This document shows positions 43,975-53,699 of a stretch of DNA of 53,699 nucleotides, in pieces. Source of the DNA: Acanthamoeba sp. SK_2022b (lineage: Eukaryota > Discosea > Longamoebia > Acanthamoebidae); NCBI GenBank assembly GCA_027943245.1, contig JANDJZ010000255.1, forward strand, positions 1 to 53,699. Reading direction: 5' to 3'. The translations under genes were made by a program, and so were the position numbers. A model generated the notes under the pieces. The model had not been told where the DNA came from. It made no database searches and was given only the letters and a program-made list of their open reading frames with translations. Position 1 is the first letter of the stretch. Every line of letters starts with the position of its first letter.

Positions 43975-45674
43975 TTACAAGTGGGGACGATCGTTTTTCG
44001 GGCCTCGGCCGGCCAACTTGCCCTTTCTCTTGGCCGTCGTCTTCTCCTCGACGTCGCCCATGCCGTCCGCCTCGATATGCTCCTCGGCGCCTCGCATGTC
44101 GTACAGTTGGTGGCCGTCGCTGGCGCTGCCCACCCCCGCAAGGCCGGCGTCCATCTCCTCCACCAGGTCGCTGTCGTCGACAAGCTCGTCCAAGGCGTCG
44201 TCATCGTCGCCGCCGAACGATATCAGCGCAGACTCGGCTGAGTCCGGCGCCGCCATTCGGCCCTTCTTCTTGGGAGGCTGCTTGCGCACTCCGCCCCTGG
44301 CCTTGGCGACGCCCACGGAGGCGGGGCCCGCCTGGCCGCTCACGCCCGCGAAGGCGCCCGCCGTTCGCTTCGTGAGGTGCTGTTTGGCCGTGGAGCCACC
44401 GGCGCGGGGCGCCCCGTTGTGCTCGTCCGGCGGCGACATGGCCGCATGCGATTCCTCGCCGCCCGACACCTCTTCTTTGAGCATGTGCAGCGTCCGCTGC
44501 TTGCCGTGTTCGCCGTAGGTGGCATCGTCGTCGTCTTCGTCATCGTCGTCGTCTGTTTGGTGGCCGTGGGAGAACCGTTAACACATCATGTGTGTGAGCA
44601 GCGTGGTGTGGCGTGTGTGTGAAGGGTAGCAGCCGCACCAAAGGACGGGCTGGCCATGTAGAGCGACGGGTTGGGCGTGTAGACGTCGTCGTCCAGGGCC
44701 TTCATCCGCCGCGACGCGATCCGCGACGAGTTGCGTGCGATGCGCCCGATCCCCATGCACTTCTCGAGGTGTGGGGCATAGCGTGAGGCGACCTGTGTCG
44801 ATCCGCGCATCGCCCGCGGGTTAGTGGCCTGACATATAACGACGCGGGCAGCAAGCCGCTGTGGGGGGGGGGGTGCTGAGGCGAGGGGCGAGAGGGGAGA
44901 GACGCGCACCACCGTGCGTCCGCAGTTGAGGCAGTCGAAGCGCACTTCGCCAGTTACGATCTTGCCGCTGACCGCCTGACCAAAGATGTCGTACCCGTTC
45001 TTGTCCACGATGCCGCTAGGGTAGTGGTCCTCGCAGTTGAAGCACATCAGACCCATCTTCGCCTTCCTACAAGTGCGCATCGCGCGATGCAGCCGTGCAC
45101 GTAACACAGATGAACGTCAGCCATGCTCGTGTGAGGCCAGAGCGTGTGGCCGAATGGCCACGCACCGATGCATTTCGAAGACGACTTCGCGTAGGAGGTC
45201 GTCGACGAGTTCCTGGAACACTTCTGCGACCATGGCTTCCTTGATCTGCTGCACTTGCTCCGGTCGGTCCCACATCCCGTTTCGCTCCCAGTTGTTGACG
45301 TTGTCTCCCGTGTCTCCGCCTTCGCCCACGCTGCCGCTCTCGCCGCTCGCTCCTGTAGCCGGGTCGCGCCTGGTCGCCCCGCTGCTGCTGCTCAACGCGG
45401 ACGGAGTAGCGGCACCTCCATCGTCATCGGGTGCTGCGACTGCTGCTGCACCCCGCGTGGCCCCACCGCGCCCACGACCTCGCCCGGTCGTGCCGCCAGC
45501 AGCGGCGGCGCCTCGTCCCCGTCCTCCCGCAGCGCGGGTCTTGCCTGCGCCTCTCCCGGCGGCTGCACCACCTCGCCGCCGTACGCCAGGCGCAGTTGGC
45601 GTGGTAGTGGTCGGGGAAGCGACGCTGAAGCTGAACGTGTCGCCTTCGTCGCCCCCGTCCATCGCCCTCTCCAT
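43975..45674 (-). CDS. SGF11: SAGA deubiquitinase-module subunit SGF11 (ATXN7L3-like) with long extensions
   Basis: Minus-strand exons 45674-45166, 45066-44910, 44792-44639 and 44552-43975 sum to 1398 nt (465 residues), phases agreeing. Residues 1-110 are Gly/Arg/Ala-rich with RGRGRGG repeats. The Sgf11 N-terminal helix follows (QIKEAMVAEVFQELVDDLLR), which in yeast inserts into the DUB module. The zinc finger comes next: FDCLNCGRTVVASRYAPHLE, KCMGIGRIARNSSRIASRR (Cys2-His-Cys), which contacts nucleosome DNA. The tail of about 190 residues begins with poly-Asp (DDDDDEDDDD) and contains KKKGR and TAKRKGK basic clusters. The subunit removes ubiquitin from H2B with Ubp8/USP22; this is family knowledge. 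It is much longer than yeast Sgf11 (99 residues). A Cys pair, CFNCEDHYPSG, precedes the canonical finger and may add a second small zinc site. Confidence 0.92.
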
Positions 45675-45914
45675 GGATTAGGGAGAGGCAAGCTTGGCCA
45701 AACGGGACGGCAGCTCTCGGGGTCTTGCAGAAAGTAAAAAAGCTACGTGGAATGGAAAAGAAGTGAAGAAGGCAAGCTAAGCTCGTGGGATAGCGAGTTG
45801 TCCACTCTTGCTCTCCCTTCGTCCGAATTTAAATTTTCTTTTTTTTTTCAGGTTCTCTATGGGAAATGAAAAAGATATTTGCAGGGAAAAAGCCTTGTGC
45901 GGGCGCACAGGCCG

Positions 45915-48900
45915 TTAGCAACGCTCAAAGACCTTGTAGAGCTTCTCGAGGCAGGCGATCTGTACCACGGCGCCGTTGTTGCTCAGGCGGCTCGGTGGCG
46001 TGAAGTTGCTGCGCAGCGCCCGGAAGATGACGTGCTCCACCTTTCTCTCGTACGCGGCCCAATCCTCTGCCACAAAGAAGGAAACTGAGGTTCAGCCCAA
46101 GCCGGTTCGGTAGAGGGAGGGCCAGAGGACCAGAGGCCACACCTTCTCCTTCGGCGGGAGGCTCGTCGAGGAGGAGGTGCTGCGGCGGGCGAATGGCGTA
46201 GAAGCGGGCGATCTCCTGGGCCACGGTCTCGAAGCACCTCTGCTCCTCGTTCCAGTTGCAGCCGCCCAGCTGGAGCATGAACTTGGGCAGGTACTGCATG
46301 TCTGCAACCGCGGGCGCGTGAGTATACTAGGGGGCCATTGGCGGTTACCACCACCACCACTACTACGCCCAAAGACCAAGGTCAGCGCCGATGTAGAGCC
46401 TGGGTACCTGGCACGTAGTCGTCGAGCACCTGGGGCAGCGTGTGCAGCTCGCCCTCGGAGTCGATCTCCATCTTGAAGTACTCGCTGAGCATCGGCGCTC
46501 GGCTCACGAAGATGGCCATGATGTACTGCGCACGTCGCGTCCCACGCAAGATCTCAGAAATCAGGACCGGTCCAAGAAGGAAAGACTCGAAAGAGGAAGG
46601 GAAGAGGGTCGCACCTGGATGATGTCCTCCTTCGGGCCGTCTTCTTCGACCCACCCGCATTCGGGGTCGTCGAGAGCCATCTGAAGCAGTACTGCGATCG
46701 GCACCGGCCGAGCAAAGCGGATGGGCGCGAAGGTGGAGAATCGCCGCAGCGTTTCCTCGTACATCAGCTTCTTGCTGCAGCATCGCCGATTCGCACGCAT
46801 AAGGAAACAGGAAGAACCAAACAGAGGTCAGGACAACAACACGGCGTCTGCTTGACCAGATCATGGGGGTCAAGTACGAGAGAGATCGAATCTTGCAGAC
46901 GTATAGCTTGGTTCGATGCTGGACGCAGGCAAGCTCCGCGTTGGCCAGTCCCACCCACGTATGATTCTTGAGAAGTTCGGCCAGGCCTGGACGCACCACA
47001 GTTAGGCAGGCGACCTGAACAAAACAAGATAGCAAGGCGGTCCGCCACCACACACCATCGTGACATTGTTCGTCTATTTGCTCCAGCAGATTGCGTACGC
47101 TGGTGAGCATCGATGTCCGGTACGTCCTGACAGGGAATGGGACTCCAATAATAAGCAGGAGGACAACGTTGGGGTCAAGGAGCGTTGATTGAGAGGGGGA
47201 GGGCAGACCTTCGTGGCCGCTGAGAACCAACCGGTTGCGTGGCCGGAGGCTCACCTCGAACCTGTCGCTGAGAGGCTGCCCCTTGTTGGGTCTGTTTGCT
47301 TGTGAGTCGTCGAGCCGTAAAACCAAACTGGATCCACCATCAAGCAGAGTACCCTTTGCGAAGAGCCTGCAAGAAACGCATCCAGGGTCTGCATTCTGTT
47401 GTCTGTACGTACGAGCTTGTTCTGACTCATTCCTGCACGCACACGTTTGGCGATTAGCTAAACGAGAAACCTTGCATCAACGTGCTGGTGATACCCGGTC
47501 GGACACTCGGCCGCTGTGCTGGTGTCAAAACTGTCGGTCAAGCTGTATTAGCAATGGGCCATGGTGGTTGAGGGGAGTGGTTTAAGCAGGCGTACAGTCG
47601 TCATCTGCCACATCATCCAGCAGATCAACGTCGGGAGGCGGTTGCGTTGGTCGAGGCCTCGATGACAGTGGAACTGATGAAGATGATGATGACGACGAGG
47701 TAGCAGGTCCGGGCTTCGAGGCAAGTTATTAGAACCATTGCGGTTGAGGACAAACCCTACAAGGCAGAGGTCATACCGTGTTGACTGTGTACGTGCGAGA
47801 ACTGTTGGCTCCGACCAGCTTCGACTGTATCGCCTTTTGGATGGAGTCGATGATGGTGTCTTCGCTCAGAAAATGCACCTGCGAAAGCAGAAGTATTACA
47901 AGGAGTTAGCGTAAAAGTTTGTTCGACTGTGCAAGCACGTGTGTGAGCCTCACAGTACCACTTTCTTTGTCGGGTGCACGTTGACGTCAACGTTTTGTGG
48001 AGCCATGCTGAGCGAGAGGTAGAGGAACGGGTGCGAGTTCTTTGGCAGATAGGTTGAGTAGACCTCTTCCACTGCCCGCTTAATTGCGGGCGACTCGACC
48101 CACCGATCTGCACAAATAAAAGAGAGAGAGAGAGAGAGAGAGAGAGTCACAACAGAGCCTCAAGGGGGAGGAGGTCATAAGCGCAATGCGTAGTCGTACG
48201 GTTGATAAAGAGGATGAAGACGGATTTCTTCTTGTTGTAGTTGGCGTTGGAGACGTAGCCCTCGAGCGAGAACTTCAGACCGGGATCGTCATAAGCGATG
48301 TGTAGCAGCTCGCGCGAAACTTCAGCGCCGTAGAGAAGCCGGATGTTGTCCAACGTGTTCGAGTCGGGCTGGGTGTGGATCACGGCCGCACTTTGCCCAT
48401 GCTAGCACGATCAACGTGTTTAGAGGTAGCTTCAGCATTTGTCACCAATAGTTGTACCTTCTTCAGCGAGAAGCTCACGCTTGCGTTGTGGATGGCGTAG
48501 CGAACGATGAGGTCGTGTATCTTGTTGAACTCTTCGTTCGGATTCTTGAGCGCCTTCCGACGTGCGGGCGCGTTGTAGAAAAGATCCTCCACCTGCCGAT
48601 TGCGTGTGCACTAAGGCCAGGGACTGTGCGTGGGCGAGCGAGCAGACAAGAGCGGTACCGTTATCTGAGTGCCAGGCTTGCCCGCACATGGCTTGGGTTC
48701 AGCTGGAGCGTCTGGCTGGAGTGGCACAAGCTTACCATCAGCGTACTTCGCTCTAATAGATCAGAGAGCACGAGAGGTGAGAGGTGAGCCAGCGCGCGGC
48801 CATGACGGCCAGGTGGCGGGAAGTGAAAGACGAAACTTGTAGGCGACGGGCGAGCCAGCGGTCATGGTGGTGATGGTGACGTGAGAAACGTGGCTGATGC

Positions 48901-49483
48901 TGGCAAGGGCCTCCCCTCGAAAACCGTAGGTGGCGATCTGTCGCAGGTCCTCAAACTGGACCAGCTTGCTTGTGGTAAATCGCTCACACACGATTTCCAT
49001 ATCTTCTTTCTTTTGTTTGCAAGCAGGTGAAGGAGGAGACAACTCAGCCAATTTTGCCAACAGTCTCGAGATTAAAGCAAAGATAAGAACTTGAACCTTG
49101 ATGCCGTGCCCATTGTCTTGGATCTGAAGGAGCTTGAGACCGCCTTCCTTGACAATGACGTTGATTTGCGTCGATTTGGCATCGATGCAGTTCTCGATCA
49201 TTTCCTTGAGGGCGTTTGCTGGCCGTAGCACAACCTCACCAGCTGCTATTCTGTTCACCACCGTCTCATCAAGCTTCTGAATGCGCCTCGGGGGCATAAC
49301 CTGCGGGGCCGGTATTGAGCTGGCAGGTGTTGATGCCGACTCTGACGCCGTCTGTCCTAGGTCCTGCGTTCCAGACGCGACGCTTGAAGGCAAATTGCCT
49401 GTCTGCTCATCTGCTTCCATCTTCCTGTTTGCAATTACCAACTCAGCACTCCTGCTCCTTCCCGCCAAAACTTTTCCAAGCAT
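45915..49483 (-). CDS. MLH1: DNA mismatch repair protein MLH1
   Basis: Multi-exon minus-strand gene. The GHKL ATPase domain opens [18 protein letters not shown], with [13 protein letters not shown] (motif I), DNGHGI (II) and [11 protein letters not shown] (III). The transducer domain contains [11 protein letters not shown]. The linker is acidic/Ser-rich. [17 protein letters not shown] matches the conserved MLH1 linker block. The C-terminal dimerisation domain includes [21 protein letters not shown] and [16 protein letters not shown]. It ends KLYKVFERC, the invariant MLH1 tail that caps the PMS2 endonuclease site. MLH1 pairs with PMS2/PMS1 downstream of MutS. ATG 49483 or 49420 gives about 75 or 54 residues before the ATPase core, which human MLH1 lacks. 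The stop is TAA 45917-45915. Most junctions were checked by homology, not all by phase. Confidence 0.95.
48118..48146. repeat. (GA)n microsatellite in an MLH1 intron
   Basis: About 14 GA units, (TC)n on the gene strand, in the intron between exons encoding ILFINR and [13 protein letters not shown]. It forms the pyrimidine tract of the acceptor. Confidence 0.92.
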
Positions 49484-49524
49484 TTGGAAGAAGAAGAAGA
49501 ACGCTTTTGCTCTGCGGGGATGAG

Positions 49525-51635
49525 TTAGTGCGCCTTCTTGTGTGCAGCGTGGTCATCGGTCTCGGATCGATAGAAGCGCGAACACTGCTCAAAGGCCTCC
49601 TCCATGGTGTAGGGCGGTACAAAGCCCAAGTCCTTCTTAGCACGAGAGCAGTCGAGGAAGAGGTCGGCCTGGGCGATCGTCAGCACCGCCGGCGTGAGCT
49701 TGAAGAACTGGCCCTTCAGATTGCCCCGGCTGCACGACAATCACACACGTGAGATGTCTTCTTCATGTGATTTTATCAAATCATCAAATTAAAGGCCTTG
49801 TGAAGGGCAAACGAACGAGAGCCATGTGAGAGCTTCGCTGATAAAGGCAAGGGCCCAGACGACGGCGTTCGGCAGCACTGTGATATCCTCGTCCTTACCG
49901 CCGAGACACCGGTTCTGTGAACGAGCGTAGTAGTTAAAGAGCGCAGAAGATGGGGGCCATGACTAACGCGTTAGCGTACCAGCTTAGTCCAGAACTCAAC
50001 GTACTCCATCGGTCGGTCTCCGGCAATGCAGTAGGTCTGGACAACAATGACAAGGCAATCGCATTGAGACAAGGAAACGGCGAGACGGTGAGGTAAGCAT
50101 CTGAGGAATGGTGGGCGCCTGTGCACCTTGCCAGCGGGACTGCCGGGAGCGTCGCTCAGCGCTCCTTCGAGAAGCAATTGCGCGTGTACCACATTCTCGA
50201 CGTACACCCAATCCTGCATAGGTGGTAAGTTGCGCACGCTGTGGTGACGTGCTGGGAATTGATCTTTGCCTGGTCATCTACTGTACCTGCATATTGCCCT
50301 TACTGAGCATGGGCTCCGGCTTACCGGCCCTGTAGACCGACTCGGCCATGAGCTGGTGTTGAATTGAGCGGGTCAGTGGACTGTTGGCTGGCAGGGTGAT
50401 GGTCACCAAGGCCACATTTGTGTACGTTGTCGCGAGGGCCAAAGATGCCGTTGGGTCTCACGGCACCAGTCAGAATGCCATTCTTTCCGTTTGCGGCCAG
50501 GACAGCCTGGTCCATCACCCAAAGAGCAAGACGAGATGAGATCAAGAAAGCTCCGAAGGGGAATGATGCAGTGCGGGGCAGGGTGCACCTTTTCGGCCAA
50601 TGCCTTGGTTTCAGAGTAATGGTTGTTGGGACGAGCCGGGTAGGGCCAGGACTCGTCTCCGTTCTTGATGGACTCGCCGCTTCCGAGAATGACATTCGAA
50701 GAGCTGTGCCCCCCCCCCCAATAGTGAACGAGTGAGTGAGGCACAAACCACAGCGACCCATGTAACTGGTGATTGCATGCCTGGTGTAGACGAAACGCTT
50801 GACACCTTCCGCAATGCACGCAGCAAGCACATTCTAAGAGGAAGGTGAATAAAGAAGTTCTTAGGTGCACTGAACACGCCAGCCCTCAATGACGTGCGGG
50901 AGGTACCTCGAGGCCAGTGACGTTGACGGAGTAGCTGAGGGGGCGCTGGAAGTCAAAGCGCGACCAGTAGTCGATCAGGGCAGCGGTGTGGAACACGCTA
51001 TCGATGCCCTTGACCGCCTTCTTGCAGTCGTCCTTGTTCAGGATGTTGCCCTGATGGTGCATCATGCACGAGGATCAGGTTGGCGAGTTTGAACTCGTCA
51101 TCACCGTGCACGAATCACATCTACAAATTGCCATGGCAGGGCCATGACGTCATCCACGCGCACCAGCATGAACTCGACCTTAGGGTGGTCCTTGAAGAGG
51201 GGAGTGGGCCGCTGGTCGAAAATGCGCACGTGCTGCTCGCCGCGGGCGAGCAGAGCCTCCACGATGTGCGAGCCTAGAAAGCCACTTCCGCCCACCACCA
51301 GGTACTTACGGCCCGTCGCCTTGGTCTGTTGTTGTGCGGCACAGAATACCTCTCAGGTATTAAAATATTTATCCATTTATTGGCGTAATAACGATCAATA
51401 ATTGGATTTTTTTTTTAGGAAAAATAAAATGACCACCATAAAATTAAAACCGATAACTTGAACAATAGAAGACAAAGAGAGGAGGTACGCTAATCTTCAA
51501 CTCCGGAGTTGGCTTGATAACGGAGGGTTTGAGGAGGCCATTTTGTGGTGGTGCAGGCCTGGCGGACCGGCGGACAAGCAAGATTACCACGCCAGCCACC
51601 ACACATAGAGCAACAAACAAGGTGAGGACCTCCAT
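49525..51635 (-). CDS. NSDHL: Sterol-4-alpha-carboxylate 3-dehydrogenase-like SDR (NSDHL/Erg26) with N-terminal membrane anchor
   Basis: Exon 1 is 51635-51489, a membrane anchor ([19 protein letters not shown]) followed by basic and Pro-rich residues. Exon 2 begins at 51325 with [20 protein letters not shown], which holds the GxxGxxG NAD-binding motif. Later exons give [31 protein letters not shown], the catalytic Tyr-x-x-x-Lys in [44 protein letters not shown], and a C-terminal [20 protein letters not shown]. These match the 3-beta-HSD family, and NSDHL/Erg26 best. That enzyme oxidises and decarboxylates 4-carboxysterols in the ER during C4-demethylation on the way to ergosterol. The stop is TAA 49527-49525, only 41 bp from the MLH1 start on the same strand. 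Middle exon edges were placed by homology. A plant-type 3-beta-HSD/C4-decarboxylase is the alternative. Confidence 0.9.
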
Positions 51636-52122
51636 GCTGCGGCGTTTGCAAAAAGTGACACTGGCCCAGAGCGCGTTTCAGAGGTTATGGCAAGTTGGGT
51701 GAGAAGTGCCATTGGTTCGTGGAGTTCAATTATTGGCCAATGGGCTCTATGTGGACGGACCACGCCATCCGCTGTGCAAGCCTTCTCCGCGGAGGTGAGC
51801 GGACAAGTACGCACCGACCGAGAACGCTTGTCTAGTAGGTCGGTGAGCCCCGGCCCAAGGACCGTGCAATGTCATGTGGGGGGCAATCTGGTCTACTGCG
51901 GTCAACTCGAAAGGCGCCAACCAATACGTGCGGTGTTCCCCTCAAAAATACGGCTACCAGGGAAGCGTGTCATGCCATGACGGTTGCTTGGTGTGCGCGA
52001 AGTTGTGGGTGCACCAACCCAGAATCAGTTTCCAGAGCGGCTAACTCACCGCAACAGCAGAAGAAGAGAGCAGCATAGGAAGGAGCTGGGCAGAGTATAG
52101 GCGGTGAAGAAGGAACGTGCAC
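51636..52122. promoter_or_regulatory. Divergent promoter region, sterol dehydrogenase / guanylate cyclase-like gene
   Basis: 487 bp between divergent start codons. ATTGGCCAAT at 51732-51741 is a palindromic double CCAAT box, and a further ATTGG lies at 51711. I see no gene here; frames on both strands lack motifs. Confidence 0.5.
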
Positions 52123-53699
52123 ATGTACGGACTTATAAACAAGGCAGTCCGCGCTCTCATCATATCGCAGTATGGCGAAGCGACGTGGCACGAGGTAGTC
52201 AAACGCGCGGGGTGCCAGACTCTCTTCATCTCCAACACCTCCTACCCTGACGAAACCACATACGGTACCTTTTGCTCCCCCCCCCCTCAAGCAGCTCCCT
52301 GGCACGTCTGTGTTTGGGGCGGTGACGTCAGGCCCCTCAGCCGGTGTCATCTCGTCATCCGAGTTGTCTTCGTTTTCGTTCCATGTCGTTTCGTCCATCT
52401 TTCCTTTTCTCTTTCTTCTGTTTTAAGAAAAACACCTGGGAAATTATTTTCTTTGCTGATCCCACGCACACAGCCCTGGTGGGGGCGGCGAGCGACGTGT
52501 TGGGCGTGCCTACGGCTGACCTCCTCGAGTTGGTGGGGCGATATTGGATCTCCTACACACGCCAGCATGGCTATAAATCTCTATTCGACATCGGGTGCGT
52601 CATGACTCAATCTCTCCGTTTCTTTGCTGCCTATACGATTGTACAATCGTATAGGCAGCAAAAACGGAAGTTAACTGATGCGTTTCGCTGCCGTTTCCTC
52701 CTCCTTGGGACAGAGGGTCGTCACTGCCCGAGTTTCTGGGCAACCTGAACGCCATGCACACGCACCTCCAGGCCCAGTTCCCCAAGCTCCGCATGCCCAC
52801 CTTCTGGTGCACCGACCTCGCGCCCCACTCGCTCACTCTCCACTACCGCCCGGGCCGGCCCAGCCGCAACGGGCTCGGGCCGCTCGTGGTGGGCCTCATG
52901 AAGGGCCTCGCCGAGTTCTTCCACCTGGAGGACTTTGAGATCGAGCACACAGGCAAGCGCAGCAACGACGGCGGCGGCGTCGACTTTGACGTGTTCCTCC
53001 TGCGCTGGGAGGGCGACACTTCGTCCACGAGCTCCACCATCGGCACCAGCATGTTCGACTCCACCGCCACCTACGACCTCACCACGTCGGCTACCTCGTC
53101 GGCCACCGTCGACGACGAATACGCGCTCGACCACGACCTCGCCACCGCCAACAGCAGCAGCAGCAGCAGCAAGGACAAGGTGCGCGCCTTCGAGGCGCGC
53201 TGGCAGTTCTGCCTGCCGCCCACGCGGTTCGCGGCGGCCTTCCCCTTCCACATGGTGCTCTCGCAGGACCTCAAGATCGTGCAGGCCGGCGACGTCCTCC
53301 AGCGCCTGTGCCCCGAGATGACCCTCGGCTCCGACTTTGCCCAGCACTGGCGCGTCGTGCGGCCCGAGATGAGCGCCGGCCGGCCCGGAGCGCGCCCGGA
53401 GCTTCCCGAGGCGGACGACCCCGGCGTCGGCGGCGCGATGTTCCAGGCGATCAAGGACTCGCGGGACCTGCTGTTCCTGCTCGAGTCCACCCACAACAAG
53501 CGCCTCATGCTGCGCGGGCAGATGACCGTCGTGGCGTCGACCGAGGGGTGCCGGGTCAGCAACAGCGGCGGCACGCTCCGCAAGCACCCGTCGACGATGA
53601 TCCGGCGCCAGCACCGACAGCCGGGGGGCCGCGAGCGTCGGGCGGCGACCGAGTCCCGGCAGGTGCCCTCCGCGCCCCCGTCGGCCAAGGCGTCGCCCC
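52123..53699 (+). CDS. Soluble guanylate cyclase-like heme NO sensor (H-NOX + HNOBA), partial
   Basis: Exons 52123-52264, 52474-52594 and 52714 to the window end (open). MYGLINKAVRALIISQYGEA starts the H-NOX domain, as in animal sGC beta-1 (MYGFVNHALELLVI). Further matches are ALVGAASDVLGVPTADLLEL, FLGNLNAMHTHL and LRMPTFWCTD. His103 in NAMHTHL aligns with the proximal heme ligand His105. The heme-carboxylate motif Tyr-x-Ser-x-Arg reads Tyr132-x-Pro134-x-Arg136. A Ser/Thr/Asp-rich insert (about 190-235) precedes the HNOBA/PAS-like domain (FPFHMVLSQDLKIVQAG, LMLRGQMTVV). The last 50 residues are basic and Ser/Gly-rich, unlike sGC, which continues into a coiled coil and cyclase. It should bind heme and sense NO, O2 or CO in the cytosol. 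The output domain lies outside the window. Confidence 0.93.
52623..52662. repeat. Perfect 40-bp palindrome in an intron
   Basis: A fully self-complementary 40-bp sequence centred on GATTGTACAATC (centre between 52642 and 52643), with arms TTTGCTGCCTATAC and its complement. It lies in intron 2 (52595-52713) of the guanylate cyclase-like gene. In the transcript it could form a near loop-free 20-bp-stem hairpin between donor and acceptor. Transposon footprint, structured RNA element or assembly artefact are all possible. Confidence 0.92.

Overview
The window is nuclear DNA of a free-living amoeba, very probably Acanthamoeba (castellanii-like). It shows GC-rich coding sequence, many short GT-AG introns carrying microsatellites, and spacers often only tens to a few hundred bases long. 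It also carries a three-module CBM49-type cellulose-binding lectin of the kind known from Acanthamoeba cyst walls. Exons below were joined by hand: I read translation frames, chose splice sites and required phases to agree. In most fully traced genes the summed exons come to a whole number of codons.

Layout, left to right. (1) 375-1983 (+): 26S proteasome ATPase Rpt3/PSMC4. (2) 2190-2405 (+): potato inhibitor I-type protease inhibitor. (3) Two paralogous kinases on the + strand (3253-4287, 5079-6337) and a third on the - strand (12447-13403). They flank a - strand F-box/LRR gene whose C-terminal half looks like an ESCRT-III Snf7 domain (6405-8438) and a - strand IQ-DH-PH RhoGEF (8953-11851). 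(4) 14563-14859 (-): small Ser-rich unknown protein. It is followed by about 1.8 kb holding a decayed DDE transposase. (5) 16637-17967 (-): secreted Luke-type lectin. (6) 18539-21281 (-): coiled-coil plus PhyH-type dioxygenase. It is divergent from (7) 21518-25578 (+): ankyrin-filamin-coiled-coil-RING protein. (8) 25664-31381 (+): large secretory-pathway type I membrane protein resembling plant At5g58100. (9) 32126-37654 (+): importin-9. (10) 37885-40968 (+): ABCG half-transporter with a Cys-rich luminal region. (11) 41156-41632 (-): small homeodomain protein. (12) 42292-43749 (-): Cdc20. (13) 43975-45674 (-): SGF11 of the SAGA deubiquitinase module. (14) 45915-49483 (-): MLH1. (15) 49525-51635 (-): NSDHL/Erg26-like sterol dehydrogenase with an N-terminal membrane anchor. 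(16) 52123 to the window end (+): soluble-guanylate-cyclase-like H-NOX/HNOBA protein, cut by the window edge.

The genes do not form a functional cluster. They mix housekeeping functions (proteasome, nuclear import, mismatch repair, cell cycle, sterol synthesis) with signalling genes (kinases, RhoGEF, NO sensor). The most unusual items are the possible F-box/LRR-Snf7 fusion, the ANK-filamin-RING protein, the heme NO-sensor gene with an altered Y-x-S-x-R motif and a 40-bp perfect palindrome in one intron, and the near-total confinement of long microsatellites to introns.
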